Of a stretch of DNA of 40,424 nt, positions 33,201 to 40,424 are shown in pieces. The stretch's first letter is position 1; each line of letters begins with the position of its first letter. The stretch is from Lingula anatina (lineage: Eukaryota; Brachiopoda; Lingulata; Lingulida; Lingulidae): positions 231,324 to 271,747 of the forward strand of contig NW_019775627.1 of NCBI RefSeq assembly GCF_001039355.2. The letters run 5' to 3'. The translations under genes were made by a program, and so were the position numbers. A model generated the notes under the pieces. It did no database searches. It saw nothing but the letters and a program-made list of their open reading frames with translations, and was not told where the DNA came from.

Positions 33201-35870
33201 TTGTGTTATGCCTTTAAAGGTCAATGTCTCATCCTTTCAAATTATTATAAAGAAAATAACATTAAATTATTTATCACAAGTTTAAGAGACTGACAAATAA
33301 GAGCGTTTAAGATTTGTTATTTTGCCACAAATAATTTTTGTTTTTTCAGGGCACATTTGCTCTTGGTAGACTTGTATCCATTCCACTAGCCACCAAATTT
33401 TCTTCAGCATTTATGCTTATCTGCAACATAGTAAGTATAGAATGTGCTCTGTGGTAAAGGTCTGTGAGAGCACTGGATGGCAATGGTTGTGACTGGTGTA
33501 GCAACAGAACTGTCATCATTGTGTCAGGTGCGACAGTAGAATGTGCTCATTGTGTGAGGTGTCAGCATTTGGATGTGACAACCAAAAAATGTGTTTATTG
33601 CGGCAAATGTGCCAGTTTAAAGCTGATTATTATTAGGTGTGACAGCAATTACTTTATTGTGATAGCTGTGATAAAACATTATTCAAAGTAAATCAAAATT
33701 ATGTATTGATATTTTTCCATAAAATTTTCCATTCTCGAAAAATCTATCTTCTTTTTTTCCAGTCTGGTTGTGTGATATCTATGATATTAATACTGAGTCT
33801 GCGGCACAATCACATTGCCCTGTATTTTGGTACAGCTTTCTTTGGGGCCTTCCTGAGCAGTGTGGCTCCCACCACGATATCTCTAGCAGAACAGTTCATA
33901 GATATCAACTGTAAGTAAATGAAATAAGTAAATCATGTCATAAATATGTTTTATCATTAACCATAATATATCTGTAAAAAAAATTAAGATATTTTTGTAA
34001 ATGTAAGAAGGAAGTGTGAAAATTCTTAAATACAAGCACCATAAAAAAAGATTTAAAGGGGTAAAAGCTCTTCATATACAATTCAAAATTCCTCAAAAAA
34101 GACATTGTAAACAACATGTAGAAATATAATACATTTCATTTACCACCAAAACATGCATTATCCCAATTATTCTGAAACCTGTGCTTGCCATCAGATGGCT
34201 TCCTTCCATAATAATGAGATTATTACAAAACCACACTGAAAAAAACACTACACTAACTTTAAATGTTGGAAGGGATTCATAAAAAACTGGAAAGTATAGG
34301 CAATAAATGTCTTTTTCCCCAGGAAAATCAGTTTTCTTTTTGTTTCCTTCATTCCAGCCACCATTACCACAGTAATCATTGTCAGCGCTGCCATGGGAGA
34401 GATGATATTTCCAGTGATAGTGGGACAGGTATGACATGTGCTTGCATGCGCATGCACACACACACACACACACACACACACACCACAGTTCATTAGCTGT
34501 AACATATTCATTTATTTGTTTATTTATGCACTTATTTCTTCTGTTGTTTTATTCAATATTTTATTTATATACCTATTTTCTTATTCATAATTTGGTCATT
34601 TTCAGTCAAGATGTTATTTTCATTCTTCATTCTGAAATGCCAGGTCATTTAAAGAGACTGAGTTTCCTTAATTCTTTAATGTGTCAATTTATACACTTAT
34701 CTTCATGAAATAAATAGATATTACAATTTGATGGTAAATGTTATTTAACAGTGCATTTATCCTATGCTCTTTTATTAATAAACAAAGATAATTAGAGGCT
34801 GTACTGTTTGTCTCTAAGTATATACCAGGTGTAAGGTAATTACTGAAAATTGTCATGCACCCTATATTTCCCATATTTTCCTTTTAATAATTTTTAACTG
34901 CTCACCAAAATGTATTTACTGGTATGAAAGCAATTAACATTTCATAAATATTGAATCATAACAATTTTGATTATCACTAACAGGAAAATGTGCAGGGAGT
35001 GGTTATTAAAATTCATTTTCAATTGTTTAAATTGTATGAGTAATTACCAAAGTAATGTCTTTGGCCATAATGGAATAGTCATAACATTCTTACAGATGCA
35101 ATATTTCTTTTCTTTTTTCCAGATGTTTGTTGACCTTGGTCCAGTCAGTTTTCTGATATTTGAATGCAGCATCTGTATATTTTCTTTACTCGTATATGTT
35201 GCCATATGGATGGCAGGCAGTGGGACTTCAAAATATAAAGGTGAGAGAGAGAGAGAGAGAGAGAGAAACTACATGATTAATGTATGTTAGAGTTACAGGA
35301 ATGTAACTTTATTATTCTACAACCTAACTCTACAAGACTAGACAGTCAGCATAATGATTGTGCCTCGCTGCCCTCACAAGAATATCCCAATGTTTTTTTT
35401 TTTTTTTTTTTTTTTTTCATTGTCACAACTACCACAATCAGACTACTCAGTCACAATGAAACCTCTATTTGTACAGGAGCCAAAAATATATTGTATTTAT
35501 GACTGTTTAGCACTTGAAACACCTGACGCACTGCTTCCAAATGTACATATTCAACACAGCAGATATTTATGACGTGTCTGAAGTATAAAAATGTGAAATA
35601 TGCTTGAATTTTAAATAAAAATTCATGATTAAGAATTAATGTTTTTTTATTTCAGCCACAAGTGGCGGTTCATTCGTATGGTGCTCAGCACATATCAACA
35701 AGCACAAGACGCATGAAAAAGGGACTGTCAAAACCACTGTCAAATATTACAGCCGAATGTCAGAAAGTGTCAGTGACACAGACATGGATGAATACCAGGG
35801 TATTCCAGGCTATAAAACAACCCCACACTACCCCCAGAAAGACATCGAACAAAACGGCCAAAATAAGTAG
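21017..35870 (+). CDS. MFSD4A: MFSD4 / SLC60-family major facilitator transporter, complete, 11 exons
   Basis: Exons 21017-21477, 29725-29920, 31122-31346, 32000-32153, 32367-32509, 32935-33027, 33350-33430, 33763-33910, 34358-34428, 35123-35240 and 35656-35870 join in frame to 634 residues. The N-terminal half (FWSFGMCVAFLGPTLLDLGC; SWVFFAQLLC; GVIDCLANLQ; MHFCYGFGAFVSPMIAEPF) matches vertebrate MFSD4A. The C-terminal half (YGGYVYSYAL, ALFWGTFALGRLVSIPLA, SAAMGEMIFPVIVGQ) also recalls MFSD4B/NaGLT1, so it may be the ancestral SLC60 type. About 12 membrane helices are expected, six on each side of a central cytosolic loop. Sugar transport is reported for the B paralogue; the substrate here is unknown. 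An 86-residue hydrophilic acidic N-terminus is much longer than in human MFSD4A. N-glycosylation sequons NMT and NDS lie in the exon 3 loop. Confidence 0.92.
22372..22435 (+). repeat. (TA)n microsatellite
   Basis: About 31 TA units in SLC60 intron 1. Confidence 0.95.
23155..23350. mobile_element. Foldback MITE-like element, copy A (diverged)
   Basis: The ends AGCATTC and GAATGCT are inverted. The inner arms pair imperfectly (AACTAGTCCGG..TCAAATAT on the left; CCATATTTGAtCC..AATTAGTCC on the right) around a CCGCCTCC/GGAGGC core. It shares the terminal 60 bp pattern with 38456-38632 and 26212-26462. Non-autonomous, with no ORF. Confidence 0.65.
24824..24871 (+). repeat. (AAAT)n microsatellite
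   Basis: About 12 AAAT units in SLC60 intron 1. Confidence 0.95.
26212..26462. mobile_element. Foldback MITE-like element, copy B
   Basis: The ends GCACATTCAGAGCA and TGCTCTGAATGTGC are exact inverted repeats. Pairing continues well inward (TTAAAAGCGTTGTCGTTAAT with ATTAGCGGCATCGCTTTAA; TCTCCCCGCCTCC with GGAGGAGGGGAGA), giving imperfect arms of about 90 bp. The subterminal TCCGCGGACCAAATACGACC corresponds to the TCCGAGGGTCAAATATGGCC of copy C. Confidence 0.7.
27548..27621 (-). tRNA. tRNA-Thr (anticodon AGU)
   Basis: Reading the minus strand gives a complete 74-base cloverleaf: acceptor GGCTCTA paired with TAGGGCC (one U-G), D arm TGGCTTAGTTGGTTAA (A box), anticodon arm CCTGT-CTAGTAA-ACAGG with anticodon AGT, and T arm with GGTTCGAATCC (B box). 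Discriminator U, no intron, and the CCA is not encoded, as expected for a nuclear gene. It lies antisense inside SLC60 intron 1. A T-rich stretch for Pol III termination is only moderate downstream (about 27528-27547). It is probably one of a dispersed family. Confidence 0.93.
28299..28332 (+). repeat. (AAT)n microsatellite
   Basis: 11 AAT units in SLC60 intron 1. Confidence 0.95.
28464..28496. repeat. Perfect 15 bp inverted repeat with 3 nt loop
   Basis: ACCAAGAAGTTATAA, then TCT, then its exact complement. Function unknown; possibly the remains of a tiny foldback element. Confidence 0.85.
28734..28882. mobile_element. Short G-rich inverted-repeat element with target duplication
   Basis: 149 bp beginning CAGGGC and ending GCCCTG, flanked on both sides by TACTC (28729-28733 and 28883-28887). 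The interior is rich in G runs with CAGGGGGGGCAG and an internal palindrome near 28846-28858. It has no ORF, so it is a non-autonomous DNA transposon. The superfamily is unclear. Confidence 0.6.
29725..29920 (+). CDS. MFSD4A: SLC60 exon 2 (TM3, TM4)
   Basis: Residues 154-219. TM3 is about 159-178 (VIILVSTILIPFSMFVVPFC), and TM4 runs through ALMGLNMGVIDCLANLQ, the family signature in which MFSD4A has GLAMGCIDTVANMQ. Acceptor cttacag, donor GTTTGT (29921). Confidence 0.94.
29921..31121. other. SLC60 intron 2
   Basis: Non-coding. It carries a TG-rich run (about 30129-30155), the TA microsatellite listed separately and no recognised gene. Confidence 0.6.
30243..30295 (+). repeat. (TA)n microsatellite
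   Basis: About 26 TA units in SLC60 intron 2. Confidence 0.95.
31122..31346 (+). CDS. MFSD4A: SLC60 exon 3 (TM5, luminal or extracellular loop, start of TM6)
   Basis: 75 codons, residues 220-294. AMHFCYGFGAFVSPMIAEPF matches the MFSD4 HFxxGFGAxxSPLIADPF block. A hydrophilic loop with sequons N254-M-T and N265-D-S follows, then KYAFWLMSLVQ. Acceptor attttcag, donor GTAAAT. Confidence 0.95.
31347..31999. other. SLC60 intron 3
   Basis: AT-rich and non-coding. Short read-through ORFs from the flanking exons only. Confidence 0.6.
32000..32153 (+). CDS. MFSD4A: SLC60 exon 4 (end of TM6, central loop)
   Basis: Residues 295-345. LPIPLLVCSLVF closes TM6, and the rest is a polar central loop ending NGDMELE. 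Acceptor ttttttcag; donor GTACTT is weaker than most here. Phase 1. Confidence 0.88.
32367..32509 (+). CDS. MFSD4A: SLC60 exon 5 (central loop, TM7)
   Basis: Residues 346-393: a lysine-rich loop (KGETKFFSQFHHIAG, KTEFKISKKE), then TM7 IIGISALTALILFMYDGLQ. The acidic residue in YDG matches MTDG of MFSD4A. Acceptor ttcccag, donor GTATGT. Confidence 0.93.
32935..33027 (+). CDS. MFSD4A: SLC60 exon 6 (TM7-TM8)
   Basis: 31 codons: SVYGGYVYSYALKSIVGL, NKTEGAYLNALFW. YGGYVYSYA matches the conserved block of both MFSD4A and NaGLT1. Acceptor ttttacag, donor GTAAGT. Confidence 0.94.
33350..33430 (+). CDS. MFSD4A: SLC60 exon 7 (MFS GxxxxGR motif)
   Basis: 27 codons: GTFALGRLVSIPLATKF, SSAFMLICNI. GTFALGR is the second-half MFS motif between TM8 and TM9. 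Acceptor ttttttcag, donor GTAAGT. Confidence 0.94.
33763..33910 (+). CDS. MFSD4A: SLC60 exon 8 (TM9-TM10)
   Basis: Residues 452-500 plus 1 nt: SGCVISMILILSL, a short HNH loop, then IALYFGTAFFGAFLSSVAPT and ISLAEQFIDIN. Acceptor tttttccag, donor GTAAGT. Confidence 0.94.
34358..34428 (+). CDS. MFSD4A: SLC60 exon 9 (TM11)
   Basis: TITTVIIVSAAMGEMIFPVI then VGQ. The GxGxGEM-like turn of MFSD4A (TGAGVGEM) appears as SAAMGEM. Acceptor cattccag, donor GTATGA. Confidence 0.94.
34455..34483 (+). repeat. (CA)n microsatellite
   Basis: About 13 CA units 26 bp after the exon 9 donor. Confidence 0.95.
35123..35240 (+). CDS. MFSD4A: SLC60 exon 10 (TM12)
   Basis: MFVDLGPVSFLIFECSICIF, SLLVYVAIWMAG, then GTSKYK. 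The donor GTGAGA at 35241 is the first part of a GA microsatellite. Phase 1. Confidence 0.93.
35243..35266 (+). repeat. (GA)n microsatellite overlapping exon 10 donor
   Basis: Twelve GA units starting at base 3 of the intron. The GTGAGA donor grades straight into the tract. Confidence 0.95.
35656..35870 (+). CDS. MFSD4A: SLC60 exon 11 (cytosolic tail)
   Basis: 71 residues with TAG at 35868-35870. It is hydrophilic: INKHKTHEKGTVKTTVKYYS, RMSESVSDTDMDEYQG, then a Tyr/Pro-rich end. Low complexity and poorly conserved, but in phase with exon 10 and beginning at acceptor atttcag. Confidence 0.85.
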
Positions 35871-36190
35871 ATGGATGTCAGAAGTCGTCATTGGCACATG
35901 TCAGCACATGGATGTGAGCAAATGTCTTTGGTACAAATGTCAGTAGATGGATGTCAGAAAATGACATTGAAATGGATGTCAGAGTGGAAATGACATGGCA
36001 ATAAATAAAAAAAATTGTAGTGACACTAAAATACCTGAGAGAAACAACATAACCAGGATTAATGAAATGTGAGGTGGTGTCAGTTACATGTGGATTGATG
36101 TTGGAAAATGCCAATAGCATTTGTAAGCAGTCAGAACCAGAGGTGACCTAGAAGGTGTCAAAAACAGATAATTCCTAAATGTCAGATTGT
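35871..36190 (+). other. SLC60 3' UTR with degenerate ATGGATGTCAG repeats
   Basis: ATGGATGTCAG or a close variant occurs at about 35871, 35909, 35947 and 35972, with GTAGATGGATGTCAGAA at both 35867 and 35943. Two overlapping AATAAA signals at 36000-36009 probably end the transcript. Later AATAAA candidates lie near 36284 and 36362. Confidence 0.6.
36000..36009 (+). promoter_or_regulatory. Overlapping polyadenylation signals of SLC60 gene
   Basis: AATAAATAAA, two hexamers sharing two bases, 130 bp after the stop codon. Confidence 0.45.
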
Positions 36191-36202
36191 ATCAAAACTG
36201 GC

Positions 36203-36265
36203 TACTACTACTATCTCCTGTTACGCCGTTGGGCGTCTAGGGCGTCAACAAAGGTCCTCCACTCC
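36203..36265 (-). mobile_element. 63 bp 5'-truncated non-LTR retrotransposon
   Basis: Bounded by perfect 12 bp direct repeats ATCAAAACTGGC (36191-36202 and 36266-36277). Read on the minus strand it encodes WRTFVDALDAQRRNRR, then stop codons made by a TAG repeat tail. This resembles the last residues of CR1/RTE/Nimbus-like reverse transcriptase ORFs. Short length, 3' simple-repeat tail and target duplication are the marks of 5'-truncated target-primed insertion. Confidence 0.75.
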
Positions 36266-36277
36266 ATCAAAACTGGC

Positions 36278-38455
36278 ACTAGCAAATAAATAAACTGACA
36301 CTAGAAAAAATTAAGACAGGCCAGTACACAGACAATACGAGGGCAATCAAAAAAGCACATAATAAAATGTCGTAAGACCATGATTCTTGGCAATACATTT
36401 AATGTATATTTCATGAAACATTGATGTAAATGTAATACCCAGGACTGACTTACTGACACTTTGACTTATCTAGTAGGACCCATGTTGCAATGCTTTATTT
36501 AAATGTGGCTTTTTCATAGTATTGATATTTAACAACTTTTGAAGGATTGCTTATGCTTTTTATATTGAGCAGTATACTTAAGCAATGCAGCCTAGGTTCA
36601 AATACATCGAGCATGTCTCATCTTTTTCATAAATTGCGCAAACATTCCTAATTGTAATCAAAACAACACCAGCAAATCTCCATGAACAACTACTTATGTG
36701 TACTTCTACCAGCACGTGCATACACACACACACACACGCACACACTTTTCACTTGCACTAATGACTAATTATCCCAAGTCCTATCTATATATACTTCCCA
36801 GAAATTCTTAGGAGTGAATTTCAAAAGCTCATGAAAATACCTTTTTTTTCATGAAAGCATATGAGTTTTTATTTCAAAGTTCCTTATGTTAAGGATTATT
36901 GATATGGAATTATATTGTGTTAGTATGGAAACCGTATTATGTAAAATATACCTATGTCTGTGATAAATGTTTTCTCTTCACTCTGTGTGACAGCTGGTGT
37001 AGTGCACTAATCTAGTATTTTAAATAGGTTTCCATAAAAAATCATCTTTAGAGATATTATGTTTTATTTTTAACAAAATGATTTGAATATTTCCATACAT
37101 CAACCTCTTGGCCCTGTGAATTGGAACATATGGCAGTGTGTATTTTCTATATTATTATATGTCTGAAAATCGCACAAGATTTGAATAAATATGAAAGGAT
37201 AAATAAATGGTCCATTCTTCAAGAGTTTTTCTTTATTTTTCCCTTCTTTCAGTACAGAGGCTTGCTAGTTCACAAAATAATTAAAGAATCAAAATACTAT
37301 TTAATTGTTTTTAATTCGAACAAATTTGGATTGACAATTTCTATCAGCGGTGAAAATAGTCCATTAAGTAATATTAACTTGCCTTCTCATTGGCCAGTTT
37401 GTGAAACGCTTTTAGACCTATAAAGTCGATATTTCAAAGTCGGCCTTACCTAGTTGGCTATCCCAAGATATTTCGCAAAAAAAAAAAATCATTTCTAAGT
37501 GACAAAAATAAACAAATTTTCTCTAATTAACCAACTATATAATTCTCCTCACATGACACTTTCCATACGTCTCTATAACGAACTGGTTAAGTTATAAGGC
37601 CCACAACCCACTCTAAGAAAGCGTGGGTTTCTCAAACTCCCCCATCATACTCCCCCAGCATTTCGAATACTCGCTTCTGGGTTGCACATGATTTAACCTT
37701 GATTCAAGACTGGCGACAGATAGCAAGGTTTCTCAGAAAATTGGATTACTGTATCTTCCGCTGCATTAATTAGTCACGACATTTATCTGTAAGAAAATGA
37801 TAAAAAAAAGTATCACTTGTCCTTAGATAAAAAGAGTTGGTTTGAGTATTTTTTAAGTTGAAAAAATGTGAGTTTTAAATCTTATAGTCTAAGCCAAGGT
37901 TAAAATTGCCTGTACAAACGTTGCAGGCTTTCGAATGGAGACTAACAGTAACACCCTCGAGATCCCCTTTCTTCAATTAAAGAAGATTTACTATAAAAAA
38001 TAGTTTTAATGTAATTACATTTTTTCTGCGTGACAGGGACTACAGAACTAAAAAAATAATTATGCATCATTTCCCATTTCCGTGGTTCCTGATAAATTAA
38101 TATGTAGGAGACCAGAGAATTGCCAAATAATTTGTAATTTGTGTTTTCTAAAATTCGTATTATTCAATCATTGAAAGTTGCCGTAAATGAATTTTCGATT
38201 TCCCCATTGTGTGGTCCCTGGTATGCGCAACAAAAAATTACCTCTTCCCCTCTACCCCCCCCCCCCCCCCCCCCCTTCGCCCCAATCAGTGCATCAAAAT
38301 TTTAAAAAACTTGTTTCATGTTGTCATGTTTAAGTTCGTGTTCCCTATTAGGACGTTCTGGTCAGCGTTCCTCTGCGTGAAAGATTTTAAACACAAGCGT
38401 CTTAGAAGTTGCAATGGTTCTTATCATTAGCCATCTCATTGGACGTAGATCTTTA
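36278..38455. other. Downstream intergenic DNA
   Basis: No gene recognised. It contains a GAGGGCAATCAAAAAAG word near 36339 reminiscent of mariner-type termini, a CA run (36721-36747), and a C tract at 38255-38275. The 100-codon ORF at 37121-37423 has no domain features and composition like its surroundings. Confidence 0.5.
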
Positions 38456-38632
38456 AGGCACCATTTAGAATAGGGGACTAACTAGTCCGAGGGTCAAATA
38501 TGGCGACCCACTACAAAACTTGCCGTCTAATCCGCTAATAGACACTGAATAGATATCCTCTGGGGAAGTATTCAAGTGGGTCGGCCATATTTGACCCTCG
38601 GACTAGTTAGTCCCTTATTCTGAATGGGGCCT
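38456..38632. mobile_element. Foldback MITE-like element, copy C (best preserved)
   Basis: About 57 bp terminal inverted repeats around a 62 bp centre. The left arm 38456-38512 and right arm 38574-38632 both carry GGACTAACTAGTCCGAGG, CAAATATGGC and GACCCACT, with a few mismatches and one indel. The subterminal GGACTAACTAGTCC is itself palindromic. It has no ORF, so it must depend on a transposase elsewhere. Confidence 0.8.
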
Positions 38633-40060
38633 CTGACACCTATGGCTTGCGATCGTGTGAATTAATTGATGCATCACCATAATGAACGTAATTTGTCAAA
38701 AACGTTTCAAGATTCTCACATCACTAATGGATTGTTGCTGCGCTATAAATCCGTTGCATCTGGTACAAGCACGCAAGTGTTATGAGAGGTTAATACGATT
38801 TTATTTGTAAATGGGATATTTATAGGTGAGTAATTTCCGCAGACGTGATTGCTCTAGGAAATGGAAAACTGAATGTTTTCTGCAATGACGTGTTCAAAAT
38901 AAGTTTTAGCATGGGACGGAATGGCATTTCACGGGCGTTATATTAGAGATGAAATTGTACAAGGGTCTCCCGAGATAACACGAAAATGGTACTATCGTGC
39001 AGCGAGTTTTTCATAGATTGACACATTTTGATGAGGCAAAAACGATAGACTGATGGAAAATATATTGCTCGTTCAAATACTGAAATTCTCGAAAAAAGAG
39101 AAGTTTCTGTGAGAATCTTAAATATGTCCATGGTGCTGGTGTAAGGAACTGCGGGTCCGTGTAACAGAACAGCCATTCAGTTATAATGGTTAGGGTTAGC
39201 CTGACCTAAGTGGGTCAATCTACTGGCAGGGCAAGGTTTACCTATACAAATGAATGGGAAGGGAACTCTGTATCAAGGAGGACGTTACACCGGTCCTTCA
39301 TGTATAAACATGGAACTAGGTTTTTACTTAGAGGGAGGAGGGAAGAGGGAGAGTAAAATGTCTAATACCCCCCCCCCCCCTCCCCCCGTTTGTGACCTTT
39401 GAAATTCAGGGTGTTCAGGAGAAACACGTGACATAAGAGTGAAAGTATTTTTTCTTTTCCAAGTACTAAATTAACATGATGGTCAGATGGTTTGTTTGGG
39501 AAGATGTGATACCTGTTGAAAATGGACAGTTGAAGAGTTGCATTACTCCACGAAATGTAGTTTTTGGACGGAAGGACGTTTTTTGGTTTTCGGCCTATTA
39601 AATAAAAAACAATACTTATAACTTAGGAGAGCTAACATGCACATACGCCATCTCATATATAATTTACACACTTGCTCTAAGAACAGAAATATGCAGGTAA
39701 AATTAAAAGATCTAGAGAAAAATATACTGAGCGAAATGGCTAGATCGTAATACGTATGTTTCATGATCTCATATGTGTGTTCTATTTGCGTGACGCTCCC
39801 ACATGCGACTTTTCCCATGCGATAAGAAAAATCTTTACCGACACGAAATAAATAGTTTCTTTTTTTTTCAAATAAAGTAGGATTACGGGATTACACAGAG
39901 TAGAGCCAATATGGGAGAGAGACAGCGTGTGTTAAGTGAGTGTACCGTATATTAATGTTCGCTGGAGGAGTTGGAGGGGGCGAGAGGAAGAGTACAAAAT
40001 GCAGCACAGCACTTTACCATAAGAAGCGGCGAATTTTTTTTTTTTTTTTTTTTTTTTTTT
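38633..40060. other. Downstream intergenic DNA
   Basis: No gene recognised. C tract interrupted by T at 39368-39387. Short ORFs on both strands lack domain features. Confidence 0.5.
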
Positions 40061-40302
40061 GGGGGGGGGTCTATTTTTGAAAAAAAAAAAACACACCAAT
40101 GGTCCCCTCTTGAAATTAAAATTTTAACTAACTGAATCATAGTTCCAAACCGTACCAAATAGCATCGTTCGATCTCTAAAATAAAATTTTGGGGCCCTTC
40201 AGAGGGCCCCAAACCCCACGCCAAGGGGGGGGGGAGGGGGGAGCGGGTCGGCTTCGCATCCGCGCCCCCCCCCCCCTTCAAATAATCCTGGATCCGCCCC
40301 TG
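40061..40302 (-). mobile_element. Probable terminus of a hAT-like non-autonomous element (partial)
   Basis: Minus-strand reading from 40302 begins CAGGGGCGGATCCAGG, a terminus seen in many invertebrate non-autonomous elements usually placed in hAT. It continues through long G runs and the palindromic TTGGGGCCC..GGGCCCCAA. The other end, and so the 8 bp target duplication, was not found; the start coordinate is nominal. Confidence 0.4.
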
Positions 40303-40424
40303 CCTAAGTTTTAAGGCTGAAGCGGCTCTTCTGCGTTTTCTAATTCAGTAACATGCACATTCGGCACGTCTTTCTAAATGCGGGTAAATATGGAGGCGAG
40401 TAAGTAAGCGAAAAAAAAAAGGAA
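40303..40424. other. Window edge
   Basis: 122 bp of unannotated sequence ending in an A run. Nothing recognised. Confidence 0.4.

Noticed and set aside
22372-35266. Microsatellites as a possible CRISPR or other spaced-repeat array
   Set aside because: Pure simple repeats without spacers, in a eukaryotic genome.
36333-36360. GAGGGCAATCAAAAAAG as a mariner terminus
   Set aside because: No partner inverted end and no TA duplication found in the window.
39188-39199. GGTTAGGGTTAG, telomere-like
   Set aside because: Only two units, which is expected by chance; not an interstitial telomere.

Overview
This is a stretch of an animal nuclear genome, most likely a marine invertebrate such as a mollusc, echinoderm or hemichordate; I cannot name the species. 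The reasons are GT-AG introns, AT-rich introns full of microsatellites, foldback and hAT-like transposon pieces, a nuclear tRNA gene, and two genes with clear vertebrate orthologues. There are no prokaryotic operons, and I see no novel defence or metabolic system. The novelty lies in repeats, transposon remnants and exon duplication.

Layout. (1) 70-362, minus strand: first coding exon of a gene with a SWIM-type zinc-finger start, lying antisense just upstream of the first ALDH1L exon in view. (2) 587-15657, plus strand: the last 11 coding exons of ALDH1L (10-formyltetrahydrofolate dehydrogenase), about 411 residues covering most of the C-terminal aldehyde dehydrogenase domain and ending at the true C-terminus. 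The formyl-hydrolase and carrier domains must lie upstream of the window. The last intron is 10.7 kb. It holds a roughly 3 kb sequence present twice, with a single N exactly at the second copy's start, which looks like an assembly artefact between alleles. It also holds a decayed duplicate of the terminal exon 149 bp before the real one. (3) 15658 to about 18.3 kb: ALDH1L 3' UTR. (4) 18.3-20.6 kb: intergenic, with microsatellites. (5) 21017-35870, plus strand: a complete 11-exon gene for a 634-residue major facilitator transporter of the MFSD4 (SLC60) family. Its 8.2 kb first intron carries a minus-strand tRNA-Thr(AGU), two foldback elements and a small inverted-repeat element with a target duplication. 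(6) 35871-40424: the SLC60 3' UTR and downstream DNA, with a 63 bp truncated retrotransposon flanked by a perfect 12 bp target-site duplication, a third foldback element and a hAT-like terminus.

ALDH1L oxidises 10-formyl-THF to THF and CO2 with NADP+. SLC60 proteins are polytopic membrane carriers. The two genes are same-strand neighbours, and nothing in the sequence shows a functional link between them.
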